Below, piece after piece: positions 7,866 to 15,757 of a DNA stretch of 64,000 bases. The position numbers and the translations under genes were made by a program. Origin of the DNA: Chryseosolibacter sp036402075. GTDB lineage: Bacteria > Bacteroidota > Bacteroidia > Cytophagales > Cyclobacteriaceae. The stretch lies in NCBI GenBank assembly GCA_036402075.1, contig DASWTP010000142.1, positions 1 through 64,000 on the forward strand, in the 5' to 3' direction. Position 1 is the first letter of the stretch. Each line of letters begins with the position of its first letter. Below the pieces are notes generated by a model. It saw nothing but the letters and a program-made list of their open reading frames with translations, searched no databases and had not been told where the DNA came from.

Positions 7866-8696
7866 ATGAAGTATCGGGCGATCTGTACCGACATTGATGG
7901 TACACTACTTAACAAAGAGCGGCAACTGTCCGAGAAGACTATCGCCACGGTTCGATCACTGGGGACGCATTTTCCTTTCATACTCGCATCGTCCAGGATG
8001 CCTTCAGCCATGCGTCACCTCCAGGTGGAGCTCGATATTGAGCATCATCCGCTGATCGCATACAATGGGGGATATGTGCTCTTATATAAGGATGGAAAGG
8101 CCATTGAGTTTTGCTCCATTGAGATTCCGGGTGCTGTGGTCGAAAAAATCCTTTCTCTTTCTTCCGGGATGACGATTCACAACAGCCTGTACCGGAGGGA
8201 TGAATGGTTTGCACCAGCTGCCGATCAATGGACTGAGCGCGAGGAGAAGATTACTAAGGTCCGTGCGGAGATCCGTAACGTGTATGAAGTGGCGGCAGCG
8301 TGGAAGGCTCGAGGTGACGGTGCGCATAAGGTGATGTGTATGGGGCCAGAGGAGGAAGTTAACGTTCTTGAGCAACGGCTAACCACGAATCTTGCTGGCG
8401 AGATTCACGTATACCGAAGCAGGCCGACCTATCTTGAACTGGCTCCCCGGAGCATCTCTAAAGCTACCGGCTTGGCGTTACTATTGGAGAAACTGTATGA
8501 TTTCCCAATGGAAACGGTAATCGGCTTCGGAGATAACTACAATGACATAGACATGCTCATGACCTGCGGATTGGGTATTGCCGTTGCCAATGCGCGGGAT
8601 GAGGTGCTGGCCGTTGCCAATGAAGTCACAGGTAAAAGTGTGGACGATGGTGTCGCTGCAGCCATTGAAAAGTACTGTTTCCCTAGGGAAAAGTGA
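7866..8696 (+). CDS. Cof-type HAD-IIB phosphatase
   Basis: 276 residues, the usual size of the Cof/YidA group of cytosolic sugar- and flavin-phosphate phosphatases. Motif I is DIDGTLL (Asp9, Asp11), motif II a Ser-Ser near 42-43, motif III Lys199 and motif IV GFGDNYNDIDML (Asp223, Asp227). The cap is of type C2B. It starts on the base after the esterase stop codon. Substrate range in this family is wide and cannot be assigned. Its last codons contain a TAGGGAAAA word that recurs in the downstream intergenic region. Confidence 0.9.
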   Translation: MKYRAICTDIDGTLLNKERQLSEKTIATVRSLGTHFPFILASSRMPSAMRHLQVELDIEHHPLIAYNGGYVLLYKDGKAIEFCSIEIPGAVVEKILSLSSGMTIHNSLYRRDEWFAPAADQWTEREEKITKVRAEIRNVYEVAAAWKARGDGAHKVMCMGPEEEVNVLEQRLTTNLAGEIHVYRSRPTYLELAPRSISKATGLALLLEKLYDFPMETVIGFGDNYNDIDMLMTCGLGIAVANARDEVLAVANEVTGKSVDDGVAAAIEKYCFPREK

Positions 8697-8858
8697 AGAT
8701 TTTCGAGGCAACGTCCCCTGCCTCTGACACACTTTTGTCCGGCAGGACTTCGATCTTCATAGGAGAAAACGACTCTTCGCAGGGAGTTTTCATAGGGAAA
8801 ACGGACAACTTACGCGCGCTCTCATAGGGAGATTTTCACTTTTTCATAGGGAAAATGG
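8684..8858. promoter_or_regulatory. Iterated CATAGG(G)AAAA words upstream of the SWIB gene
   Basis: TAGGGAAAA occurs at 8684, 8793 and 8847. CATAGG, followed by G/A-rich sequence, occurs at 8758, 8791, 8823 and 8845. The CATAGG spacings are 33, 32 and 22 bases, near whole numbers of helical turns, which is the pattern expected for repeated protein-binding sites on one DNA face. They lie upstream of a TACCTTTA sequence at 8892-8899 that resembles the Bacteroidota -7 element. The binding protein is unknown. The region from 8697 to 9096 otherwise holds one short possible ORF. Confidence 0.4.
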
Positions 8859-8925
8859 TAGAAATATTAGTTAGTATGGAAACAATTTCATTACCTTTAC
8901 CTCAGCAGTTGAGTGTGTTTCTCCA

Positions 8926-9081
8926 ATGGACACCAACACAAAAGACAAATTGATACGAAAGTTTTATATCAATACAACACCCGGAAAGAAGCTGACAAGA
9001 GCTTCAAGGCCAAACTCTCTCCCAGCCAACCACGCCATTTCTGGAACAGTATTTTTCTTCACTGAATCTTTTAACCACTAA
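8926..9081 (+). CDS. Possible 51-residue ORF in the SWIB leader
   Basis: An ATG-TAA frame of 51 residues (begins MDTNTKDKLIRK, ends FFTESFNH) ends 15 bases before the SWIB gene. It has no recognisable domain, and I see no clear ribosome-binding site. It could be a leader peptide, an unrelated small protein or chance. It is listed because it lies in a 400-base stretch with no other gene. Confidence 0.25.
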   Translation: MDTNTKDKLIRKFYINTTPGKKLTRASRPNSLPANHAISGTVFFFTESFNH

Positions 9082-9096
9082 ATTCAAATAAACGCT

Positions 9097-9468
9097 ATGG
9101 CAAAAACAGCGAAAAAGTCTGCTAAAAAAGCAGCAAAGAAGTCGGCAAAGAAAGCCGTAAAGAAGTCTGCTAAGAAGGCAGCTAAGAAAGCAGCTCCAAA
9201 GAAGAAGTCGGCTAGAAAGCCTAATGCTGCATTCATGGCACCTCTTACTGTAAGCGATAACCTCGGTGCGGTAGTAGGTAACAAGCCACTTCCAAGAACT
9301 CAGATCATCAAGAAGATCTGGGACTACATTAAGAAGAATGGCCTTCAGGACAAGAAGAACAAGAGAATGATCAACGCTGACGAAAAGTTAAAAGTTGTTT
9401 TCGGTGGCAAGGGTCAGATCTCCATGTTCGAACTTGCTAAAGTTGTTAACAAGCACGTGAAGAAGTAA
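9097..9468 (+). CDS. SWIB-domain protein with histone-H1-like Lys/Ala tail
   Basis: 123 residues. Residues 1-42 are almost only Lys and Ala in AKKSAKKAAKK-type repeats, like the C-terminal tails of histone H1 and bacterial Hc1-type proteins. Residues about 46-123 form a SWIB/MDM2 domain (LGAVVG, LPRTQIIKKIWDYIKKNGLQD, MFELAKVVNKHV). Stand-alone SWIB proteins occur in Chlamydiae and Bacteroidota and are thought to act in chromatin or DNA binding. A nucleoid role with topoisomerase- or DNA-related partners is an inference. It has its own terminator and a long upstream region with repeated motifs, so it is probably a single-gene, well-expressed unit. Confidence 0.9.
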   Translation: MAKTAKKSAKKAAKKSAKKAVKKSAKKAAKKAAPKKKSARKPNAAFMAPLTVSDNLGAVVGNKPLPRTQIIKKIWDYIKKNGLQDKKNKRMINADEKLKVVFGGKGQISMFELAKVVNKHVKK

Positions 9469-9487
9469 TTTTCACTTTGTTTGAAAT

Positions 9488-9520
9488 AAAAAAGCCCGGG
9501 CGATCTGCTCGGGCTTTTTT
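9488..9520 (+). terminator. Rho-independent terminator after the SWIB gene
   Basis: A 14-base arm AAAAAAGCCCGGGC pairs with GCTCGGGCTTTTTT across a 5-base loop with a single G-T pair, and the T-run follows. It starts 19 bases after the SWIB stop codon. Confidence 0.88.
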
Positions 9521-9546
9521 GTTTCAATCAGTTTGCGGCCCTTTTA

Positions 9547-9868
9547 TGATTTTTCACCGCGCTCTATTCACCTTCCTCGTGCTCAACCTTCCGGTTATTT
9601 GCTACGCTGGCCTTTTCAACGGCAGATGGAGGGGTGCATGGTTAAGCACCAGAATTGCTACAGATGGTTATTTCGACAGCGTTAGCACGATTGCGTTGGG
9701 TTTACCCATGAATGGCTGATCCGCACGTACCAACAAGAATTTCCATTCCAGGGTTTTCTTTTCGACTCCATCAATCTCCCATTGGCCAAGAAACGGGCTC
9801 CGTTGATCAAACAAAATTTATGCAACGGCATTATTTACGTTCCTTCAGGTATGGGAAAAAAATCCAAG
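9547..9868 (+). pseudogene. Possible frameshifted remnant between two terminated units
   Basis: The first frame (ATG 9547 to TGA 9719, 57 residues) starts with a hydrophobic stretch, FHRALFTFLVLNLPVICYA, like a signal peptide. A second frame, continuous from about 9686, reads THEWLIRTYQQEFPFQGF and LFDSINLPLAKKRAP and runs on until the next gene. The two pieces could be one gene broken by a one-base shift near 9700. I recognise no family. Chance ORFs cannot be excluded; it is the only coding signal in this roughly 350-base stretch. Confidence 0.2.
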
Positions 9869-9874
9869 ATGCTT

Positions 9875-10351
9875 ATGAAAACATTCACTCTTAAATCGCT
9901 TGCAGGATCGCTGAGTGTGATCATGCTGACCAGTGTACTCTTGTCGTTTACAAAAAACCCGGGAGGTGACAGCTTTACAATTTATCTGAATGACAAGCTC
10001 CTTGTGCAACAATACGTGCACATGAAGGAGAAAACAAAAACAATTTCGTTACACCAGGCCACTGCCAATGACGTTCTGCGGATTCACTACAGCCATTGTG
10101 GTAAGATGGGAATATCCAGGAATCTCTTTATAAAAGACAGTGAGAACAAAATTGTAAAGACCTGGAAGTTCGAGGACTCGGCAGACGGAGATAAGGGCTC
10201 GATGACCGTGCGCGCGGGAGAACTGGCGGATGTTCAAAAACGGAATGCGGGCAAGAAACTTTCTTTAGTTTATACAGCGGAACAGCTGCCGGACGGGATC
10301 ACGCTAGCCATGATCACCACATCGGGCAATGCGGAAGCGAGTATTCGTTGA
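9875..10351 (+). CDS. Small secreted protein of unknown function
   Basis: About 158 residues from ATG 9875 (MKTFTLKSLAG); ATGs at 9869 and 9851 are in frame. A signal peptide covers about residues 1-24 (SVIMLTSVLLSF). The mature part has a predicted beta-rich pattern (FTIYLNDKLLVQQYV, SLVYTAEQLPDGI) and one short Cys-Gly element. No known domain was recognised, and the gene is monocistronic with its own terminator. Periplasmic or surface location is inferred from the signal peptide. Confidence 0.7.
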   Translation: MKTFTLKSLAGSLSVIMLTSVLLSFTKNPGGDSFTIYLNDKLLVQQYVHMKEKTKTISLHQATANDVLRIHYSHCGKMGISRNLFIKDSENKIVKTWKFEDSADGDKGSMTVRAGELADVQKRNAGKKLSLVYTAEQLPDGITLAMITTSGNAEASIR

Positions 10352-10399
10352 TCGGGAGGGCGGTACGCTTCTGTCAGTATAAGTTAAGATGGTCACGTT

Positions 10400-10431
10400 A
10401 AACCAGCCTTTGTACCGGCTGGTTTTTTTTT
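10400..10431 (+). terminator. Rho-independent terminator
   Basis: AAACCAGCC pairs perfectly with GGCTGGTTT (9 base pairs, 8-base loop) and is followed by a run of T. It lies about 50 bases after the secreted-protein gene. Confidence 0.85.
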
Positions 10432-10609
10432 GATTGTGTGAAAGCAATTTCACTGCATTGTTGACTAATTCAACATGTTAACCAACGGTACGTGTATGCG
10501 CGAAAACTAAGACATTGAACAGCAAGGCATTAATGTATAGCCGTTTTGTAAGGCACATCATTCGAACAAGGTGATGCAGGAAAAAACAATTGTATCACTA
10601 AACTGAAAA

Positions 10610-11281
10610 ATGATGAAAAAAATAATCTTAGCCATTGGTTTAATGTTCGGTGGGGTTGCATTCGTAAACGCCCAGGAGCAGCAGCAGGACACAACGCAAA
10701 CGCAGTCGCAGCAGTCAGATCAGTATCGTTCAGATACCACATCGACTGATGACAGCCAGAATCAAGACCAGACGCAGCAGGATCAGACTCAATCAGACAC
10801 GACATCAACCGAGCAATCTGACATGTACCGTACTGAGGGAGAAGGTAACGTGAGTGATTCAACTGCTAACGATGCAGCGAGCCAGACCACTACTGGTAAC
10901 GAATCAACTACAAGCAGCGAATCAAGCGAATCAACAACGACAGGTTCACAGTCTACCACTGGCCAGCCAACAACAGATGACCAGTCATCCACAAGCCAGA
11001 CCGGAATGACACAGGATGACCAGGAGCAGGAAGGTGAGAAGATCGAAGTTTCAGAACTGCCTGCAGCCGTACAAACTAAACTTCAGAGCACTGACTATCA
11101 AGGTTGGGTAGTTTCTTCAGCTCGCAAGAAGATGTGGACTGATCCATCAGATTCACAAGCTACTGCCAAAGAAGTTTATGTAATCGAGGCAAAAAATGGT
11201 TCAGAGACCAAAAAACTTAAGTTCGACAAAGAAGGAAATGAGATTGAACATGACAAGCACAAAAAAGACGATCAAAAATAG
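10610..11281 (+). CDS. Secreted low-complexity Ser/Thr/Gln/Asp protein with small C-terminal domain
   Basis: 223 residues. A signal peptide (1-21, ending FVNAQE) is followed by about 120 residues made mainly of Thr, Ser, Gln, Asp and Glu, certainly disordered and acidic. The last 80 residues (EKIEVSELPAAVQTKLQ, YQGWVVSSARKKMW, YVIEAKNGSETKKLKFDKEGNEI) look like a PepSY-like/DUF2874-type beta domain found in many Bacteroidota exported proteins. The role is unknown; a cell-surface linker or stress-related envelope protein is possible. Confidence 0.75.
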   Translation: MMKKIILAIGLMFGGVAFVNAQEQQQDTTQTQSQQSDQYRSDTTSTDDSQNQDQTQQDQTQSDTTSTEQSDMYRTEGEGNVSDSTANDAASQTTTGNESTTSSESSESTTTGSQSTTGQPTTDDQSSTSQTGMTQDDQEQEGEKIEVSELPAAVQTKLQSTDYQGWVVSSARKKMWTDPSDSQATAKEVYVIEAKNGSETKKLKFDKEGNEIEHDKHKKDDQK

Positions 11282-11302
11282 TCTTTCGGTTTAGTCCACA
11301 TG

Positions 11303-11336
11303 AAAGGGCGCTCAGCGATGAGTGCCCTTTTTTTTT
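11303..11336 (+). terminator. Rho-independent terminator
   Basis: AAAGGGCGCTC pairs with GAGTGCCCTTT (11 pairs including one G-T) around a 6-base loop, then T8. It starts 22 bases after the stop codon of the low-complexity protein. Confidence 0.88.
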
Positions 11337-11384
11337 GCGCCCCATCGCCCCCTAAAGGGGAAAGGAAGATGTGTAGAGGGCCGC

Positions 11385-11460
11385 GGGGGGTTATTATTAT
11401 AAAAAGGGGGGTTATTATTATAAAAATAGTTTCATTACTATAAAAATAGTTATACATTTG
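11385..11460 (+). promoter_or_regulatory. Promoter and operator-like dyads of the BlaI-M56 operon
   Basis: A perfect 21-base tandem repeat (GGGGGG then TTATTATTATAAAAA) occupies 11385-11405 and 11406-11426. The dyad ACTAT-AAAA-ATAGT lies at 11437-11450, and a near copy, ATTAT-AAAA-ATAGT, lies 20 bases upstream at 11417-11430. BlaI/MecI repressors bind ACTA/TAGT-type dyads, so autoregulation fits. A TACATTTG sequence at 11453-11460 matches the Bacteroidota -7 element and ends 3 bases before the ATG, so the mRNA is probably leaderless. Confidence 0.6.
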
Positions 11461-11463
11461 AAT

Positions 11464-11850
11464 ATGGAACAAAAGACACTGACCCGGGCCGAAGAGCAAA
11501 TTATGCAGTACTTATGGGGCCTGGAAAAAGCATATCTGAAAGATCTGGTTGAGCAATTTCCCGAGCCAAGGCCTGCGTACACTACAATCTCTACGGTGGT
11601 GCGAGTGCTTGTTAAGAAGGGATTTATCGGGTTTAAAACGTATGGAAAGATCAATGAATACTTTCCACTGATTTCGAAACACAAGTATTTCCAACGCAGC
11701 GTTAAGCCGATTATCGCCAATTATATCGCTGGAGCCCCGAGTGCGCTGGCGTCTTTTTTTGCCAATGACAAGCTGAATCTTTCTGAGTTGGAGGAACTGA
11801 AGAAGCTTGTGGATGATCGCATCAGGAAACTGAAATCAAAAAACAAATAG
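11464..11850 (+). CDS. BlaI/MecI-family transcriptional repressor
   Basis: 128 residues from ATG 11464; the frame can be extended two codons to a TTG. The N-terminal 75 residues form the winged helix of the family (LTRAEEQIMQYLWGLEKAYLKDLVEQF, PAYTTISTVVRVLVKKGFIGF), and the C-terminal helices for dimerisation follow. Members repress their own operon until cleaved or released by a BlaR1/M56 membrane peptidase, and such a gene starts 3 bases downstream. In Bacteroidota these pairs often control genes other than beta-lactamases, and no beta-lactamase is seen here. Confidence 0.92.
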   Translation: MEQKTLTRAEEQIMQYLWGLEKAYLKDLVEQFPEPRPAYTTISTVVRVLVKKGFIGFKTYGKINEYFPLISKHKYFQRSVKPIIANYIAGAPSALASFFANDKLNLSELEELKKLVDDRIRKLKSKNK

Positions 11851-11853
11851 CCT

Positions 11854-13167
11854 ATGCCGTTATTCGTCTCATATCTGTTCGAAGTCAGCGTTTGCCTCGC
11901 ACTGGTTTTGCTGATTTACGCTTTGTTTCTAAAGCAAACAACATTTTTCCTGGCAAACAGATTCTACCTTCTTGCCGGGTTGGCTGTGGCATTTTTACTT
12001 CCGCTTATTTCTTTGCCGCAGGGTTTTACCGGAAACACCACAGTGCTGTCCGAGCTTTCTCTTCAGAAAATTGAAACCGCCTACATCCCATTCAATTTTT
12101 CTGAAAACGACACAACAAGAAATCCCGATGTAGATCTTGCGCTCATTGCGCTCTATTTATGTGGCGTCTGCTTTTTTAGCGTTCGGCTGGTCAGCGGCAT
12201 TGTCAGGCTTTTTCGACTAAGAAAATACAGCAAGAAGGCACGGACCCACGGAATTGAGATATTCGTTCAGGACGCAGCACCCGTATTCTCGTTCTATAAG
12301 TTCATTTTTGCACCACCTGATGTTGATCGGCTTGTCCTCAGGCATGAACAGGTTCATGTGCGGGAAATGCACTGGGTTGATAGTTTGGTGGTGGAGCTTG
12401 TTTCTGTTGTTCTATGGTTTAATCCACTGATGATATTCTACAAACGTGCGATTAAGACGCTGCACGAGTTTCTCGCAGACGCTGGCGCAGTTCACAATGA
12501 AAAAGACCTTGCTACGTACATGCATTGCCTCGTAACCGCTTCGGAACGTAACACCCTTGCAGTCGCGAGCCACTTCGGTTCTAATACAACTAAACATCGA
12601 ATAATTATGCTAACAAAAAACAAAACACCTCTCTACAAAGCGATGTTGTATTTTATCATCGTTCCGGCAGTAGCGCTTTTGCTATTCGCCTTTCAGGAGT
12701 CAGCTAAGCCTGCAGCATCAAATACAAGCCCTGTCATGGCAAGCGCGCAAAGTGTGCCGGATGGCGCTCCAATCGAATCAGCGAAGATAAAAAGTACGAT
12801 TGGATTTGGTGAACGTTTACATCCGGCCACAGGTAAGTTGGTAAAACACACCGGAGTGGATTTAATTGCCGATGAAGGAGTTGATGTTGTGGCGGCTGCT
12901 GATGGTCTGGTGGTTGAAACTACGTTCAATGATCTTAAAGGCAATTTCGTTGTCATCCGTCACAGCAATCAGTTTCAAACGCAATATTTTCATCTCCTGA
13001 AATCAACGGTAATGAAGGGTTCAGCAGTTAAAAAAGGCGAAATCATAGGTCAGGTAGGAAGTACAGGTGTACTATCGACAAATAATCACCTTCACTATGA
13101 AGTTTTGAAGGACGGTGAAGCAGTTAACCCCGTTGACTACCTGCCGCAAGGTTACATTGAAAGGTAA
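11854..13167 (+). CDS. BlaR1-like M56 membrane peptidase fused to M23 endopeptidase domain
   Basis: 437 residues. Residues 1-290 are the M56 part: membrane helices near 8-27, 33-53 and 97-118, a cytosolic HEQVH zinc site at 164-168, a downstream HEFLADA at 204-210 and a last helix at about 262-281. Residues 310-437, outside the membrane, form an M23/LytM domain with HTGVD (His332, Asp336), YFHL (His380) and HLHYE (His412, His414), all zinc/catalytic positions present. M23 enzymes cut peptidoglycan cross-bridges. BlaR1 normally has a penicillin-binding sensor at this place; here a wall-hydrolase domain replaces it. Cleavage of the BlaI protein by the M56 part is inferred from family knowledge. 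Confidence 0.88.
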   Translation: MPLFVSYLFEVSVCLALVLLIYALFLKQTTFFLANRFYLLAGLAVAFLLPLISLPQGFTGNTTVLSELSLQKIETAYIPFNFSENDTTRNPDVDLALIALYLCGVCFFSVRLVSGIVRLFRLRKYSKKARTHGIEIFVQDAAPVFSFYKFIFAPPDVDRLVLRHEQVHVREMHWVDSLVVELVSVVLWFNPLMIFYKRAIKTLHEFLADAGAVHNEKDLATYMHCLVTASERNTLAVASHFGSNTTKHRIIMLTKNKTPLYKAMLYFIIVPAVALLLFAFQESAKPAASNTSPVMASAQSVPDGAPIESAKIKSTIGFGERLHPATGKLVKHTGVDLIADEGVDVVAAADGLVVETTFNDLKGNFVVIRHSNQFQTQYFHLLKSTVMKGSAVKKGEIIGQVGSTGVLSTNNHLHYEVLKDGEAVNPVDYLPQGYIER

Positions 13168-13219
13168 AGCGCCATAACGAATTTCACGATCGGTTGTTGC
13201 CTGTTCGCGACCGTGCCCG

Positions 13220-15757
13220 CTATCGATAATACACCACGTTACAATCGGGCTTGCGCTCTTTGAACTTTTCGATTGCGCGCGCACTTACTTTCGTGTTGTA
13301 AACTTTTAACGTCTTCAAGGGGAGTGGCTCAACAGGGTCGAGGCTCCCCACTTTCGTATTCGAGCAGTCAAGGGTTTCCAGCGCGTCAAGTCTTTCCAAA
13401 GGATCAAGTCGTTTGATTTGCGTGCCGGCACAATTGAAAAGCTTCAGGTTGTCGAGATTGCCCAGCGGCTTCAACTCATCCACCGGGGTGTTGGAGATGT
13501 CCAGTTCAGTCAGTGATGTCAACTGTCCGATATAATCTATGCCCTGCAATGGACTATTTGCAACGCGCAATGATGTCAACGTTTTGAGATTCTCTAAGGC
13601 TGGAAATACGTTCACACCGGTTCCCGACACGTTCAATTTTTTAAGGCGTACAAACTCATTAAGGGGATTGAGATTGTCGATGTTTGCTTCCTGCAGCTCG
13701 ATGGTTTCCAGCTCTATGAGCTTATGAAAATTTTCACGTGTAGAGGTCGTGTCAGTGCCCATCTTTCGTTGCAAAGCCTCTTTCCACCCCGGAGAGAGTC
13801 CGCTCCACCATCTCCGTAGGTGGTGTGTTTTATAGACCAGCAGCGCTTGTGGATTCTTCTCTAAAAATTCTGCAGCCGTTATGTCATGAATAGATGTGTG
13901 GTCCACATAAACCTTTCTCAGGTCTTTCAAGCCAAAGAGTGCATCAAGACTTTCAACTTTCGTGTTGTCGGCCCGGAATTCGCGCAGCTTGGAAAACTGT
14001 CGGACGAGGAAGATGTCGCTTAGCGGTGTATCGCTGATGTCAAGTAACATAATGTCGCGATGGTCTTCCAGCGGACTCAAGTCTTTCACGGCAGTGCCAC
14101 CAACCCGAACCAACTTAAGCTTTAACAGTTTCCGCAAAGGCTCCAGATCAACAATGCCTGGATTACGAGTGACGTTAATCGAATCAAGATTTGTTACAGC
14201 CGCCAGGTCTTCCTTTGATGGGGTTGTACCAATCTTCGCGGACGCCTTGAACACGTTTTGCCACGCGCTATTCAATCCATCCCACCAGCTTTTCAAATCT
14301 TTGGAATCATAAATCACGAGCGCAGCCGCGTTTTGCAGCCGGAAAGCATCGGCTTTTTCACGCGTAATTTCCGTTTGATCGCAGTATACTTTTTCAAGGC
14401 TTTTTAAGTTTTTCAGCGGCTCAAGCGTATTGATGCGTGTATAGTTCGCTTCTATGACTTTTAGATTCTGCAGGGCCGACAACGCATTCAATGAACTGAT
14501 GCGTGTGCTGTCGAGGGATAGAATTTCAAGCGAAGTCATGTTCTTCAACGGGGTCAGATCCTGCACGAGGGTATTTGAGACATCAACCGACCTTAATGTT
14601 GTAAGCTTTTCAATGGGCGAGAGGTATGCCAGCTGTGTGTTGGAGGCATCCAGCGAAACCAGGTTTGATAAAAAATTCAACTGAGTAAAATCGAACACTT
14701 TTGTGTGACTGATATCAAGCGTGTCGAGTAACGTCATTTTTTCTATTACCGCGATATCGGCAACTCCCGTGTTGCTTAAGTCGAGCTTCGAGAGGTTGGA
14801 AGAATATTTTAACGCTGTCAGGTCTTCGACCTTTGTATCCGACAGATCGAGCCGCACCAAACCGGTCAGGTTTCGAATCGGTGTGAGATCGGTGATATTG
14901 GTTTCTGCCAGGGAAAGATTCTTCAAACCCACAAGCTGACCTAACGGTTCAATATTCTGGATGTATTTGTTACCGGTAAGATCTAGCGTTTCAATGCTTG
15001 TAATTTTTTTGATTTCCGCCAGCGAGAGGCTGTCGGCCTGAAGATTTGCTTTCTTTTTAAAGATGGATCGCCACTCATACGACAACTCATTCCACCAGTT
15101 TGTAAGGGCAGCCTTCTCGTTGAACTCCTTCGTATACATGCTGACGATCTTCAGGTCCTGGTCGTCAGGATTGAAGTTGATCTCGATAAACCTGGGCTGA
15201 ACATTTTTCACAGCCACGCCTTCGGACGAGATCCCGTCAAGCGTTCTGCGGGTTGTCACTTTGTAAAAAAGGTTCCCGTTTGGAAGTGTGCTGCTCTGGA
15301 TGTCTTCAATGGCAAATTCAAACTTCACCTGCTCGAAAAAGAAATCTACGTCTTTCAGGTAAGCAACGATATCCTTGTTGGTGATCGTTTCCCGGTTTTC
15401 GTCAAGGTCATCTTCTACCTGCACTTTTTCATCGCGGAAAATTTTGGAGTAACTCTGCGTAATGAGAACATCCTTATCGCGGCTGGATGTGCTTGGACTT
15501 CCGAGCGTGTTCAGCACGAATTGAAGGAAGGAGACGATGTCTTTGATCTTCTCGCTATCCTTGCTGTTGTCAACGGCAGCCGTTGGCTTGGCGGTGCTTT
15601 TCGATTCGGTCGTGGAAGGTTTCTTTTCTGGGGCTTTCTGCGTGGCAGCCGGCTTCTTAGCGGGCTTCTGCGTTTTTGCCTTCGACTTTTGTGCTTCTGC
15701 GAAATGAAAGAATACAAGAAACAGGAAAAGCAGCGACCATGATCTAGTTTGTTTCAT
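13220..15757 (-). CDS. Exported leucine-rich-repeat protein with three WW-led modules
   Basis: 845 residues. Signal peptide 1-22; a Lys/Pro/Ala linker to about 65; a mixed domain to about 230 (DIVSFLQFVLNTLGSP onward, similar in flavour to SnoaL/NTF2-like domains). Then come three blocks of 22-residue SDS22-like repeats (LxxLDLSxTxVxDLTPLxxL). Each block is introduced by a related motif: NWWNELSYEWRSIFKK, SWWDGLNSAWQNVFKA and RWWSGLSPGWKEALQR, so the array arose by duplication of a larger module. No LPXTG or T9SS tail is visible. It overlaps the next upstream gene by 14 bases. LRR arrays bind protein or glycan partners; the partner is unknown. Confidence 0.85.
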   Translation of the reverse strand: MKQTRSWSLLFLFLVFFHFAEAQKSKAKTQKPAKKPAATQKAPEKKPSTTESKSTAKPTAAVDNSKDSEKIKDIVSFLQFVLNTLGSPSTSSRDKDVLITQSYSKIFRDEKVQVEDDLDENRETITNKDIVAYLKDVDFFFEQVKFEFAIEDIQSSTLPNGNLFYKVTTRRTLDGISSEGVAVKNVQPRFIEINFNPDDQDLKIVSMYTKEFNEKAALTNWWNELSYEWRSIFKKKANLQADSLSLAEIKKITSIETLDLTGNKYIQNIEPLGQLVGLKNLSLAETNITDLTPIRNLTGLVRLDLSDTKVEDLTALKYSSNLSKLDLSNTGVADIAVIEKMTLLDTLDISHTKVFDFTQLNFLSNLVSLDASNTQLAYLSPIEKLTTLRSVDVSNTLVQDLTPLKNMTSLEILSLDSTRISSLNALSALQNLKVIEANYTRINTLEPLKNLKSLEKVYCDQTEITREKADAFRLQNAAALVIYDSKDLKSWWDGLNSAWQNVFKASAKIGTTPSKEDLAAVTNLDSINVTRNPGIVDLEPLRKLLKLKLVRVGGTAVKDLSPLEDHRDIMLLDISDTPLSDIFLVRQFSKLREFRADNTKVESLDALFGLKDLRKVYVDHTSIHDITAAEFLEKNPQALLVYKTHHLRRWWSGLSPGWKEALQRKMGTDTTSTRENFHKLIELETIELQEANIDNLNPLNEFVRLKKLNVSGTGVNVFPALENLKTLTSLRVANSPLQGIDYIGQLTSLTELDISNTPVDELKPLGNLDNLKLFNCAGTQIKRLDPLERLDALETLDCSNTKVGSLDPVEPLPLKTLKVYNTKVSARAIEKFKERKPDCNVVYYR

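Noticed and set aside
9084..9284. Reverse-strand frame rich in Phe/Ala/Leu (FLADFFTAFFADFF)
   Set aside because: It is the antisense shadow of the Lys/Ala repeats of the SWIB gene and has no independent signal.
11464..13167. Beta-lactam resistance operon
   Set aside because: No beta-lactamase or penicillin-binding sensor domain is present; the membrane protein ends in an M23 domain.
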